Positions 16,129 through 24,739 of a stretch of 64,000 nucleotides of DNA are shown here, in pieces. Source of the DNA: Micromonospora_G sp044901685 (GTDB taxonomy: Bacteria; Actinomycetota; Actinomycetes; Mycobacteriales; Micromonosporaceae); assembly GCF_044901685.1 (NCBI RefSeq), contig NZ_JBJDPS010000003.1, positions 806,001-870,000 on the forward strand, given 5' to 3'. Each line of letters starts with the position of its first letter. Position 1 is the first letter of the stretch. Made by a program: the position numbers and the translations under genes. Under the pieces are notes generated by a model. That model was not told the origin of the DNA, searched no databases, and saw only the letters and a program-made list of their open reading frames with translations.

Positions 16129-17172
16129 TCAGAGGTTGGCCCGCAGCGAGGTGTCGCCGCAGTTGGCGGCGAACCCGAAGCCGTACCGCCGGATCACGTC
16201 GGCCTGCTGGCAGAGCAGCGAACCCGATCCGACGAAGACCTGGCTGAGCGGACTGCTGGAGAGGTCGGCCGTCGGCACGATGTTGTACACGTCCCGGCGG
16301 AACGGGAAGTTCGTGTTCAGGGTCCGGTTGGACGGCGTGCTGCCGGCCGCGTACGGCGAGGCTCCGCCGATGCTGCCGAGGTCCGACGGGCCGCGCCGGT
16401 CCTCGACACCCGGCAGGCTGTTGCCCTGCGCGATGTGCTGGGCGATCGAGAAGGGCAGGAGGTAGTCGTTGTGTCCGGTGAGCATCCGGCCGTCGTGCTC
16501 CTGGACCGGGTCCAGCCCGGTGCCACCCTGGGACGGCGGCAGCAGGCAGGGGTAGTCACCGAGGGCGATCTCCTGGTCGGTGATGCCCATCTGCTGGTTC
16601 CAGAACTGCCGGGTGCCCGAGCCGGCCTGCAGCAGCAGCGGCTGGACCGGGGTGCCCGCGATGTCCCCCATGATGCAGCGGTAGATGTTGCGGAGCTGAC
16701 CGACCGGCATGTTGATCGGCAGGTCGCTGTTCTGGTTGATCACGAAGCTGACGGCGTCCACACCGAACGGAATCCAGACCCCGCTGCCGCTCGGGCTGTT
16801 GGCGGTGCCGCTGGACGAGCGGGCGAAGTCGACGCAGCCGGCGATGGCGTTGCCGGCCGTCTCCGAGTTGCGCAACGCCGTACGACCGGCCGAGGACCCG
16901 TTGGGACGGGCGAAGTCGCAGCCGGTGGCCTTGGTCTTGATGTTCGCCGAGCCACGGGCGTCCCAGGAGGCGATGACCTTGTTACCACCGATCGTGATCA
17001 CCTCGGCCAGGCCGTTCATGACGTCCTGGGTGGTGTCCGAGCCGGTACCCGCCAACATCCGGTAGTCGGTCGCCGGGCTCGGGTCCGCGGCGGCCGGGTT
17101 GGCCAGCATGGCCACGGTGAGCAACACTCCCATGGCCGTGCCGGCCGCGCGGCCGAAAATCCTCACCTGCAT
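16129..17172 (-). CDS. Secreted PstS-like substrate-binding protein, tandem copy 1
   Basis: A 347-residue exported protein, start ATG at 17172 with AAGGGA upstream. Signal peptide ends AAA-DP. Motifs GTGSDTTQDVMNGL, DFARSS, FGVDAVSFVIN and QAGSGTRQFWNQQMG match its tandem paralog and recall the PstS anion site. The cysteines are conserved between the two copies, indicating a disulfide-bonded extracellular form. It lies downstream of the anchored PstS genes but has its own upstream region with a PHO-box-like repeat and a terminator, so it is probably a separate, strongly expressed unit. Confidence 0.75.
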   Translation of the reverse strand: MQVRIFGRAAGTAMGVLLTVAMLANPAAADPSPATDYRMLAGTGSDTTQDVMNGLAEVITIGGNKVIASWDARGSANIKTKATGCDFARPNGSSAGRTALRNSETAGNAIAGCVDFARSSSGTANSPSGSGVWIPFGVDAVSFVINQNSDLPINMPVGQLRNIYRCIMGDIAGTPVQPLLLQAGSGTRQFWNQQMGITDQEIALGDYPCLLPPSQGGTGLDPVQEHDGRMLTGHNDYLLPFSIAQHIAQGNSLPGVEDRRGPSDLGSIGGASPYAAGSTPSNRTLNTNFPFRRDVYNIVPTADLSSSPLSQVFVGSGSLLCQQADVIRRYGFGFAANCGDTSLRANL

Positions 17173-17292
17173 TGTTTTTCCCTTCTTCACCAACAGCACC
17201 CACCTCTTCGAATTGGTGGGCCGCCAGGAGCATCAGTCGCCGGATGCCTTTCTCGATACCGCGATCGAGGGAACGTAAAGTGCGTAGTCTTT

Positions 17293-17317
17293 CGCCAACA
17301 TGTAGGCCGAATGAATC
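17293..17317 (-). promoter_or_regulatory. PHO-box-like 11-nt direct repeat, copy 1
   Basis: On the minus strand TTCATTCGGCC is followed by TACATGTTGGC at exact 11-nt spacing. The block GGCCTNCATGTNGGCGAA also occurs at the same distance (about 120-130 bp) before the paralogous gene, and similarity continues to ACGTT and GCATCCGG further down. Confidence 0.5.
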
Positions 17318-17345
17318 GATAAGCAGCAATTGGCGTCGGACTGTC

Positions 17346-19949
17346 TCATCGGGGTCGGCGATAACCGCGAAGCAGCATGGTCGGGCCGGCGACGGCGCTC
17401 ACCAGCCCCAGTCCGAGCACGACGACCAGCAGGAACCGGACCCAGCCGACGGGTCGCCCCTCGGTCGTCGCCGTCTGCGCGACCGGTGCCGGCGTACCGA
17501 CGGTGGGGGTCGGGGCCGCACTGGCCGTGGTGCTCGGCGTGGGTGACGTACCCGATGTCGGCGTGTTCGTCGGCTGGCCTGTCGGCGGCGGATTCTGGGG
17601 TGGCGGGGGATTTGTCGCGGCCTCTTCGGTGGGAGTGGGGGTCGGCGTCGGGGCGACGTAGTTCTCCACCGTCGCCGCCACAGCGAGTGCCTGGTCCCGC
17701 AGCGGTTGCGGCAGCGGGACGTAACCGGCTGGCAGTTGACCCAGCCGGACCCCGGGGGTCTGGCCGTCGGTGGCCGCGTGACGCAACAGCCGGGCGTAGT
17801 CGATCCGCTGTTCCTTCGGCAGGCCGAGGTTCACCGCGGCGTAGGTCAGCATCGCCAGCGGGTATCCGCCGGCCACCGGCGTACGGGGGTTGATCTGCGT
17901 CACGCCGGCCACGGCGCTCGGCTCGGACGCCCGTGAGACCTGGGTGAGCAGGGCGTCGGGTGTCGGGGCGACAAACTCCCCGGCCCGGTTGCGCAGTTGC
18001 GCGGTCGGCAGGGCGTACCGGGTCGCGGATGCCGCGTCGGTGATCGCCAGCATGAACCGCTGTCCCACGGCCTGCGGCGGGTCCGACTTCCAGCAGTCCT
18101 TCTGCCCCGGCGGGCAGTCACCGTTGATCACCCAGTTCTGCGCGCCCGACTGGCCGCGCAGGGTCTGGCTGGCGGCCTTGCGGAGCGTGTCGACGTACGG
18201 CGAGATGTGTTGGGCGCAGCGCTCCGGAGCCGTACCGCCGTCCGGCTCCTCACCCTCGTCGGGTCCGTCCGGCAGCAGCGGGCCGTCACTGTCGAAGCAG
18301 TTCGGGTCCGCCTTGGGGAACCTGGCCGGCGCCTGGCCGTCGGCGAAGATGGGGAAGAAGTTCGGGTTGACCGTCATGCCCGACTCGTCCGCCGCCCCAG
18401 CCAGCCAGGCCCGGGCCTCCGGGTCGGCCAGCACCCACTGCCAGACCTGGCGGGCGAGGGCCGAGTTGCCGTCGGTCACCAGGATCCCCGCCGGGTGGAA
18501 GTTCAGCTCGAACCGCCCGAAGACCGGGTTGAGGGCGAGGAACTCGGGATCCTGGCGCAGGCTCGGATAGGTCCGGCGCTCCCCGACCGCGCCGAGCACC
18601 ACCTCCCGCGAGTAGGACTGGGTGAGCAGCTTGGCGACCAGCCGGGGGGTCAGCTTCAGATCACGCAGTTGTACGTTGGCCAGCTCCTGGTCGGCGGGGG
18701 GTGCGGTCGACGGGACCCGTCCCTCGATCTGGAAGGTGATCACCGCCGCCCCGAGCGTGACCGGGGCATGGGTTATCGGTGGATCGGACTCGTTGCGCAC
18801 CACCGGATCGGTGACGTACGCCAGGCCGACCGGTGCCCCGAACACCTCGGTACGCAACTGCTGGCTCGCCTCGACGTCGCCCATCGGGTTGAGCACCAGC
18901 GGGGGCCGGGTGCTGTTCGCGCACATCGCGCCGTACCAGGACGCGGCGGCGTCCTCCATCAGGTGCGAGCCGACCGTCTGCCGCAGCTCGGTGGTCTCCG
19001 GGCAGTAGTTGCCGACCGGTTCGAACTCGAGCGGGAAGACGATCCGGTTGGCGAAGAAGCTGGGCGACAGCGGTGAGCCGTCCATCACCCGACCACCCTG
19101 CGGCACACCGTCGAGCCGGTTGCCGGACCAGTCGTACTCTCCGCGCGGCACGACGACCAACCAGCAGGGCCGTCCCTTGACCGACCCGTCGGGCTGCGGG
19201 ATCGGGTCCCCGCAGCCGAGGTCGCGCTCCTCGGTCGTGGTCTGCAACTCGAAGGTGGCACGACCGGTGCCGTCCAGTGCGGTACGGCCGAACGGCAGTT
19301 CGTTGGTCGTGTTCCGGTCGAAGTAGTTCTCGATCGGCGGGACCCAGGCCGGCTCACCGAACGGGCTGGTCCCCCAGGTCTGCCGATCCCCGTGCACCGA
19401 CCGGAACGGCGGGTACTCCGCTCCCTCGGGCAACCGGACGCCCTCGGGCAACGTGGCCTCGGCCGGGTCCGTCTCCCGCGTCCCGCCGGAGAGCTGGAAA
19501 CTCGCCTTCACCCGGCGGTGCATGGCGTCCGGGCCGGAGAAGAGGTCGAGCGGGTTCGCCCCGCTCACGCCCCAGAGGCAGGTTTCCCGGAAGTCCGGTG
19601 CCTGCGGGTCGGGGCCCCAGCACTGCATGATCTGGAGGTAGTTCTTGCCGAAGTAGCGGACCGGCTCGGTCGGCTTGCCGCCCTTCCAGGTCACCGTGAT
19701 CGCCTGGCTCACCAGGTTCTTCGTCTGCGAGACGGTGACCTCGAGCCCGGAGAAGTCCTCGTACGTGCCGGGCCGGCCGTGCTGGGTCATGACCGAGTCG
19801 GTCGGTGCGTCCTCGGCCTTGGCCACCAGGGCCGGCTGGTGACCGGCCGGCGCTCCGGTCGCGAGCAGCGCCAGCGGCGCCACCAGCACCGCCAGCAGCG
19901 CGGCGGTGAGACGGCGGTGCATCCGCGTACCGGTGGAGACGCGCCTCAT
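17346..19949 (-). CDS. Giant membrane-anchored PstS-like extracellular protein
   Basis: An 867-residue protein whose ATG overlaps the stop of the anchored PstS gene (ATGA). It has an Arg-rich signal peptide (to about residue 38), a long extracellular region (about 40-770) with at least ten cysteines, a Thr/Pro-rich linker (about 775-825), a membrane span (about 832-855) and the tail RGYRRPR. Segments such as QLRDLKLTPRLVAKLLTQSYS resemble the lobe helix of PstS-type binding proteins, but the phosphate-loop SGSGT motifs are not evident. It may therefore bind a different ligand or act as a docking protein. No close family is recognised; the PstS link is by context and partial resemblance. Confidence 0.65.
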   Translation of the reverse strand: MRRVSTGTRMHRRLTAALLAVLVAPLALLATGAPAGHQPALVAKAEDAPTDSVMTQHGRPGTYEDFSGLEVTVSQTKNLVSQAITVTWKGGKPTEPVRYFGKNYLQIMQCWGPDPQAPDFRETCLWGVSGANPLDLFSGPDAMHRRVKASFQLSGGTRETDPAEATLPEGVRLPEGAEYPPFRSVHGDRQTWGTSPFGEPAWVPPIENYFDRNTTNELPFGRTALDGTGRATFELQTTTEERDLGCGDPIPQPDGSVKGRPCWLVVVPRGEYDWSGNRLDGVPQGGRVMDGSPLSPSFFANRIVFPLEFEPVGNYCPETTELRQTVGSHLMEDAAASWYGAMCANSTRPPLVLNPMGDVEASQQLRTEVFGAPVGLAYVTDPVVRNESDPPITHAPVTLGAAVITFQIEGRVPSTAPPADQELANVQLRDLKLTPRLVAKLLTQSYSREVVLGAVGERRTYPSLRQDPEFLALNPVFGRFELNFHPAGILVTDGNSALARQVWQWVLADPEARAWLAGAADESGMTVNPNFFPIFADGQAPARFPKADPNCFDSDGPLLPDGPDEGEEPDGGTAPERCAQHISPYVDTLRKAASQTLRGQSGAQNWVINGDCPPGQKDCWKSDPPQAVGQRFMLAITDAASATRYALPTAQLRNRAGEFVAPTPDALLTQVSRASEPSAVAGVTQINPRTPVAGGYPLAMLTYAAVNLGLPKEQRIDYARLLRHAATDGQTPGVRLGQLPAGYVPLPQPLRDQALAVAATVENYVAPTPTPTPTEEAATNPPPPQNPPPTGQPTNTPTSGTSPTPSTTASAAPTPTVGTPAPVAQTATTEGRPVGWVRFLLVVVLGLGLVSAVAGPTMLLRGYRRPR

Positions 19950-21616
19950 CGCCGGCCCCGTTCGTCCCCGCCGGCCGCCGTGGCAACCCGCCGGAAGAGC
20001 AGCGGTGGGCCGACGACCAGCGCGATCAGGATCAGCGCCGCCAGCACCATCATCGTGTGCCGCAGTTGCCAGCCGCCCTCGTCGTCGAGCGACACCGGCA
20101 CTCCGGCCACGAACTGGCCGCCGCCGCCGTCCCCGCTGGCGATCACCTCACCGGTGTCCGGGTCGAACTGCGGCGTGCCGCCGGTGGACGGCCCGGCCGT
20201 ACCCGGGGTGCTGTTGTTCTGGGTGTTCGTGCCGCCGCCGTTGGAGTTCCCACCGCCGTTGTTCGTGCCGCCGGCATTCTGGTTGCCGGTACCGCCGCTG
20301 TTGTTGTTGCCGCCGCCGTTGCCGGTCGGCGTCGCCTGCCGGGCGCCGCCGGTGCCCTCGGCACACTGCGTCGGGCCGCGCTGGTCGCAGGCGGGCGGGT
20401 CCTTGGCGTCCCGGGCCAGCAGGTTCGTGCCGTCGGGGGCGAAGGTCGGGTTGTGGCAGGTCTCCAGCTTGATGTCCTCGCGCACCGCGCCCGGGATCCG
20501 CTCCACCTGCCGGAAGCCGGCCTGGACCAGGTTCTTCGGCAGCGGCGAGTAGCCGAGCGAGTCGGCGGACTGCTGGCCGGTACAGAGAAAGTAGTAGGCG
20601 AACTTGGCCAGGGTGTAGCCCTTGTCCTGGGTGAATCCGGCCTCGGGCTCGGTCGGGATGATCATGTACGAGTACGACGAGAGCGGGTACGACCGCTTGT
20701 CCGCGTTGCGGTAGACCCCGTCGAGCCGCTGGGTCAGGTCCGCCGCGATCTCGGCCCTGGTCAGCGCCACCGCCACGCTCGTCGCCTTGGGCTCGATGTA
20801 GTAGCCGGCGCTGTTGAGCACCTTCGCCACCGGGAAACTGTTCTTCAACGCGTACGAGTACTCGACGTAGGTGATCGCGCCCTCGGCGTGGTTCTGCGCG
20901 ACGTAGCCGGAGACGCCGTTGGACTGTGGCTGCGCCACGAAGCCGGAGCCCGGTTTGGTCGGGTAGAACGACAGCACGTTGCACTGCGTCGCCGAGCGCA
21001 TCGAGGTGCAGTAGGGCCGCCAGATTCCCGGGTGCTGGCTGTTCATCCAGATGACGAACTGGGCGGTGGTGCCGGAGCCGTCGGAGCGGACCACCGGCAC
21101 GATCCGCCGCGCGGGCAGGTTCAGCCCGGGGTTGTCGGCCTTGATCGCCGGGTCGTCCCACTGCTTGATGACACCGGTGAAGATCTTGGTGATCACCTCG
21201 CCGGAGAGCCGGAGGTTGGTCACCCGGCGTCCGCCGATCTTCAGGTTGTACATGAAGGCGGTGCCGCCCGCGACGATCGGCATGTACGCGTACTTCCGGG
21301 TCGACCCGTCGCCCTCAAGGCCGTACGGGATCTCGGAGACCGCGTAGTCGACGGTGCCCTCGCGGAAGTTGTTCCGGCCCACGGTCGAGCCACCACCGCT
21401 GTAGTTGACCGTCATCCCCTGCTGGCGGACCGCCGCCCGCCACGCCTGGAGCGCGTTCTCGCTCCACGTCGATCCGCTGCCGCTGATCGCGACGTAGTTG
21501 CGACCGCCCGCGGGCGCGGCACCGGCCGGGGCACCCGCGACGGCGGTCACGGCGACTGTCGCGAGGGTCAGCAGCCCCGCCAGCAGTCGCCGGTGCCAAG
21601 ACGTCCGTTCACGCAT
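19946..21616 (-). CDS. pstS: PstS phosphate-binding protein with C-terminal membrane anchor
   Basis: A 556-residue protein with GAGGA 6 nt before the ATG at 21616, overlapping the pstA stop by 8 nt. Signal peptide ends near residue 34. The phosphate-site motifs are clear: SGSGSTW, YAVSEIPYG, SGEVITKIFTGVIKQWDDPAI and RSDGSGTTAQF. After about residue 395 comes a Gly/Asn-rich linker of about 100 residues, then a membrane span (about 524-543) and RRVATAAGGDERGRR. PstS proteins of Gram-positive bacteria are normally N-terminal lipoproteins; this one lacks a lipobox and is held by its C-terminus on a long tether. Confidence 0.85.
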   Translation of the reverse strand: MRERTSWHRRLLAGLLTLATVAVTAVAGAPAGAAPAGGRNYVAISGSGSTWSENALQAWRAAVRQQGMTVNYSGGGSTVGRNNFREGTVDYAVSEIPYGLEGDGSTRKYAYMPIVAGGTAFMYNLKIGGRRVTNLRLSGEVITKIFTGVIKQWDDPAIKADNPGLNLPARRIVPVVRSDGSGTTAQFVIWMNSQHPGIWRPYCTSMRSATQCNVLSFYPTKPGSGFVAQPQSNGVSGYVAQNHAEGAITYVEYSYALKNSFPVAKVLNSAGYYIEPKATSVAVALTRAEIAADLTQRLDGVYRNADKRSYPLSSYSYMIIPTEPEAGFTQDKGYTLAKFAYYFLCTGQQSADSLGYSPLPKNLVQAGFRQVERIPGAVREDIKLETCHNPTFAPDGTNLLARDAKDPPACDQRGPTQCAEGTGGARQATPTGNGGGNNNSGGTGNQNAGGTNNGGGNSNGGGTNTQNNSTPGTAGPSTGGTPQFDPDTGEVIASGDGGGGQFVAGVPVSLDDEGGWQLRHTMMVLAALILIALVVGPPLLFRRVATAAGGDERGRR

Positions 21617-22976
21617 TTCTGTCCTCGCTGTCGGTTCGGGAGACGGCCGGGTCGGTTGGGCTGTTCCGACCGGCACCGGCCGGTTCGTCGACGGCCGGGG
21701 AAAGATCGAAGATGTCCGTCCGCGGCTGGTCGCGGCGGGCGTACCTGGCCTGGTCCTGTGCGGACTGACGGGTCCGGCGGCGCTGCTGGCGACGGGTGAG
21801 CTGCCCCGGGCCGCGACCACCGATCAGCCGGGCCAGGATGAACAGGAGCAGCACCAGCAGCATCAGCGTGGCGGCGGTGCCGAACCCACGGGCGACCATG
21901 TTGTCCGAGGGCTGGGCCACCGACTTGTACGTCACCAGCGGCAACGAGTTCTGCCAGTCCTGGAACGGGTTGAGGTTGACCGCGTCCGCGCCACCGGCGG
22001 TGAGCAGCACCGGCGACGTCTCACCGATGCCCCGGGCGGTGCCCAGGATCACCGCCGTGGTCAGCCCGGACCGGGCGGTGGGGAGCACCACGTGCCAGAC
22101 CGTGCGCCACTGCGAGGCGCCCAGGGCCAGCGCGGCCTCACGCAGGTTGCCGGGGACCAGGCGGATCACCACGTCGGAGGCGCGGATGATGATCGGCAGC
22201 ATCATGACGCTGATGGCCAGCGCGGCGGCGAAGCCGGACCGGTCGTAACCCAGGGAGAGGATCAGGGTCGCGTAGACGAACAGCCCGGCCACGATGGACG
22301 GCAGCGCGGTCATCGCCTCGGCGATCGTACGGACCGTACGGCTGAACCGGCCCGGGATCTCGTTCAGGAACACCGCGCAGATCACCGCCAGCGGCACCGT
22401 GAGCAGCAGCGCCAGTGTGATCTGCTCCAGCGTGCCGGCGATCCCGTGCAGCACCCCGCCCTCGTCGAGCGGGGCGAGCGGCGAGGTGACCGACATGTCC
22501 TGGGTGAAGAAGTTCAGGTGGACCATCGCCGACCAGCCGCGCGCCAGCGTGTAGAAGATCACCAGCAGCAGGACGGCGAGCAGCAGGAAGCCGACGCTGT
22601 GCACCAGTGCCCCGACCACCCGGTCCCGTACCGCCGGCCCGTCCTCGTCGAACGAGACCAGCAGCGAGTAGAAGCCGAGGAACGCCACGTAGGCCAGGAC
22701 CACGAAGCCGAGCACGCCGTCGAAGGGGGCGAGCTGGGTGTAGACGAGCGCGGTCAGGCTCAGCGCGGCCACCGCCGCGCCGATCGCGGCGTACAGGTCG
22801 GTGTGCCGGATGGTCGCGGTGCTGCGCCGTACCTCGGTCGGCTCCGGGTCCGCGCTCCGCACCGGGATGGTGGTACGCGACGGCCGGACTCCGGTGCCGG
22901 CCCGTGGCGGACCGGTTGGTGCCGGCTCCTCCGGCAACGGACTCGTCGGTGGCGGGGACAGCGTCTCGGTCGACAT
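21609..22976 (-). CDS. pstA: Phosphate ABC transporter permease PstA
   Basis: A 455-residue permease; GAGGAG lies 9 nt before the ATG at 22976. A Pro-rich cytosolic N-terminus (about 1-60) precedes about six membrane spans. The EAA-type loop EAALALGASQWRTVWHVVLPTARSGLTTA and the GIGETSPVLLTAG motif are typical of PstA. A basic C-terminal tail of about 80 residues (QLTRRQQRRRTRQ...) is longer than usual. It forms the channel with PstC. The gap from pstC is 49 bp. Confidence 0.9.
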   Translation of the reverse strand: MSTETLSPPPTSPLPEEPAPTGPPRAGTGVRPSRTTIPVRSADPEPTEVRRSTATIRHTDLYAAIGAAVAALSLTALVYTQLAPFDGVLGFVVLAYVAFLGFYSLLVSFDEDGPAVRDRVVGALVHSVGFLLLAVLLLVIFYTLARGWSAMVHLNFFTQDMSVTSPLAPLDEGGVLHGIAGTLEQITLALLLTVPLAVICAVFLNEIPGRFSRTVRTIAEAMTALPSIVAGLFVYATLILSLGYDRSGFAAALAISVMMLPIIIRASDVVIRLVPGNLREAALALGASQWRTVWHVVLPTARSGLTTAVILGTARGIGETSPVLLTAGGADAVNLNPFQDWQNSLPLVTYKSVAQPSDNMVARGFGTAATLMLLVLLLFILARLIGGRGPGQLTRRQQRRRTRQSAQDQARYARRDQPRTDIFDLSPAVDEPAGAGRNSPTDPAVSRTDSEDRNA

Positions 22977-23025
22977 CCGGGACTGCTCCTCGATCGGGTG
23001 TTTCGCGCTCACCGCCGGCACCTCC

Positions 23026-24063
23026 TCACACCTCGCTCGCCGCGCCGGACCGACTCCGGGCGATGATGATCGAGGCGAAGAAGTTGACGATCAGCGTCAT
23101 GGTGAACAGGGCGAGGCCGGCCGCGAAGAGTGCCGAGATGCCCATTTCGGTGGCGTCCCCGTAGCGCAGGGCGATCAGCGCGGAGACCGAGTTTCCGCCG
23201 ACCTGGAGCAGGTGCGGCTGGATCTGGAAGACCGGGGAAATGATCATGACAACAGCGATGGTCTCGCCCAGCGCCCGGCCGAGCCCGAGCATGGTGCCAC
23301 CGATCATGCCGCCCCGCCCGAAGGGCAGGACGACCGAGCGGATCATTCCCCATTTGGTCGCGCCGAGCGCAAAAGCGCCCTCACGCTCACCGGCGGGCGC
23401 CTGCGAAAAGACCTCTCGCATGATCGAACAGGCAACCGGGGTCACCATCATCGCCACCACCATGCCGGCGATGAACGTGGACGCGGTGTACACCGATTGT
23501 GGTGCCAGTGGGTCCCGGGGATCCACACCGTCGACCGCGAAGATCGGGATCCACCCGAAATAGGTGGAGATCCACCGGGCCAGACCCACCACATTGCCGG
23601 TGAGCAGGAATGCGCCCCAAAGCCCGTAGACCACACTCGGCACGGCCGCCATCAGGTCGACCAGACTGATCAGGGTTTGCCGGATTCGGCGCGGGGCGTA
23701 CTCGGAGATGTACAACGCGGTGCCGGTGGCCAGCGGCACCGCGAACGCGATCGCGACCAGTGCGATGAGCACCGTGCCGGTCAGGACGGCCGCGATGCCG
23801 AAGTGGCCGGCACCGACATCCGGCTCCCACGCCTGCTCGGTCAGGAACGACCAACCGGCGACATCGAGGGCCCGCTGCGCCTGCACCAGCAGGAACCCGC
23901 CGACCAGCAGCATCACGACCAGGACGACCAGCCCGCCGCCACTGGCCACACCACGGAACACGAGATCCGACGGACCGCGCCGCTGCCGAATCGGCGTGGG
24001 CGCGTCCGCCGGACCATCCGGCGTGCCGGGAACGACGGTCCGGCCCCGATTCAAGGTACGCAT
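23026..24063 (-). CDS. pstC: Phosphate ABC transporter permease PstC
   Basis: A 345-residue permease with six membrane spans. The loop EGAFALGATKWGMIRSVVLPFGRGGMIGG and LGRALGETIAVVMI are PstC signatures, as is the periplasmic loop between spans 3 and 4. The ATG shares one base with the stop of the preceding gene (TGATG) and has only a weak ribosome site, so it depends on coupling to that gene. Pairs with PstA and is energised by PstB. Confidence 0.92.
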   Translation of the reverse strand: MRTLNRGRTVVPGTPDGPADAPTPIRQRRGPSDLVFRGVASGGGLVVLVVMLLVGGFLLVQAQRALDVAGWSFLTEQAWEPDVGAGHFGIAAVLTGTVLIALVAIAFAVPLATGTALYISEYAPRRIRQTLISLVDLMAAVPSVVYGLWGAFLLTGNVVGLARWISTYFGWIPIFAVDGVDPRDPLAPQSVYTASTFIAGMVVAMMVTPVACSIMREVFSQAPAGEREGAFALGATKWGMIRSVVLPFGRGGMIGGTMLGLGRALGETIAVVMIISPVFQIQPHLLQVGGNSVSALIALRYGDATEMGISALFAAGLALFTMTLIVNFFASIIIARSRSGAASEV

Positions 24064-24581
24064 CAGGGTCGGCTGCTCGTCTCGTTGCCGGCCGACGCGG
24101 TACGACGTGCCCCCGCCGGGGCCGCACCCGCCCAGGGCTGGACGCCGCTGGGGCGACGACGGTCGAGGGACGGCTCGCGGTCGCGTACCGGATGACGCCC
24201 CCGCCGGACGACGCGGGTGCCCTCCACCACCTCGGCGAGCGGCACTGCGGCCATGAAACGCTCCAGGTTGTAGCTGCACTCACGGGCACGCAGGTACGAC
24301 CGACTGGAGACGGCGACGGTCTTGTCGTCCAGATCCAGCCGCCAGGCCCACTGCCCGGTGAACTCGTCCGTCAGGGCCACCGCGTCGGCCCGGCGGTGCT
24401 CGTCACGCAACCGCGCGACCGCCGCCCAGCACTCGGCGTACGTCTGAAAGCCCTCGTCACCACGACCGAGTTGTCGATTGTTCGGTGATACGAGCATCCA
24501 CAACACCTCCTCGGCAGCCCCGTCCTCCTGGTCGCCCGCCTGTATCGGCATGGAAAGGAAGACGAAGCGCGACTGCTGCAC
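24063..24581 (-). CDS. DUF1508-like protein leading the pst operon
   Basis: A 172-residue soluble protein. The GTG at 24581 is chosen because GGGAGG lies 6 nt upstream; an ATG at 24614 has no such site. Residues about 80-125 (QWAWRLDLDDKTVAVSSRSYLRARECSYNLERF) resemble the DUF1508/YegP fold: a Trp-x-Trp strand, then VAVSSxSY and an E-C helix start. The C-terminus is Arg/Pro/Gly-rich. It is the first gene of the operon and is translationally coupled to pstC, so it may sense or tune transporter synthesis. The resemblance is modest. Confidence 0.6.
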   Translation of the reverse strand: MQQSRFVFLSMPIQAGDQEDGAAEEVLWMLVSPNNRQLGRGDEGFQTYAECWAAVARLRDEHRRADAVALTDEFTGQWAWRLDLDDKTVAVSSRSYLRARECSYNLERFMAAVPLAEVVEGTRVVRRGRHPVRDREPSLDRRRPSGVQPWAGAAPAGARRTASAGNETSSRP

Positions 24582-24648
24582 CAGACCCCTCCCGTCAAGC
24601 GCGGAAACGCGCATTTGTCGCCGGTCGCCGTTCGGGGGCGACCACCGC

Positions 24649-24708
24649 GATCAGGCTCCGTACAGCCTGTGACGGTGGCCATAGCCAAATGCTCACGCCA
24701 GACATGCA
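24649..24708 (-). promoter_or_regulatory. Conserved 60-bp upstream element, copy B (pst operon)
   Basis: On the minus strand it starts TGCATGTCTGGCGT, carries GTCACAG at positions 36-42 and ends AGCCTGATC at 52-60, exactly as in the copy before the WxL gene. It ends 67 bp before the GTG of the first operon gene. The wide spacing and ungapped alignment argue against chance. Confidence 0.6.
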
Positions 24709-24712
24709 CGGG

Positions 24713-24739
24713 GTGAACATCAGTTCACCTGGGGTGACC
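24713..24739. promoter_or_regulatory. GTGAAC/GTTCAC palindrome beside the pst element
   Basis: A perfect inverted repeat GTGAAC-ATCA-GTTCAC (24713-24728) is followed by GGTGACC (24733-24739). Read on the minus strand, GTCACCCC and GTTCACCCC recur 21 nt apart, two helical turns. GTTCAC is the core of actinomycete PHO boxes, so PhoP binding is plausible; the exact 11-nt spacing of a classical PHO box is not met. Confidence 0.45.
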
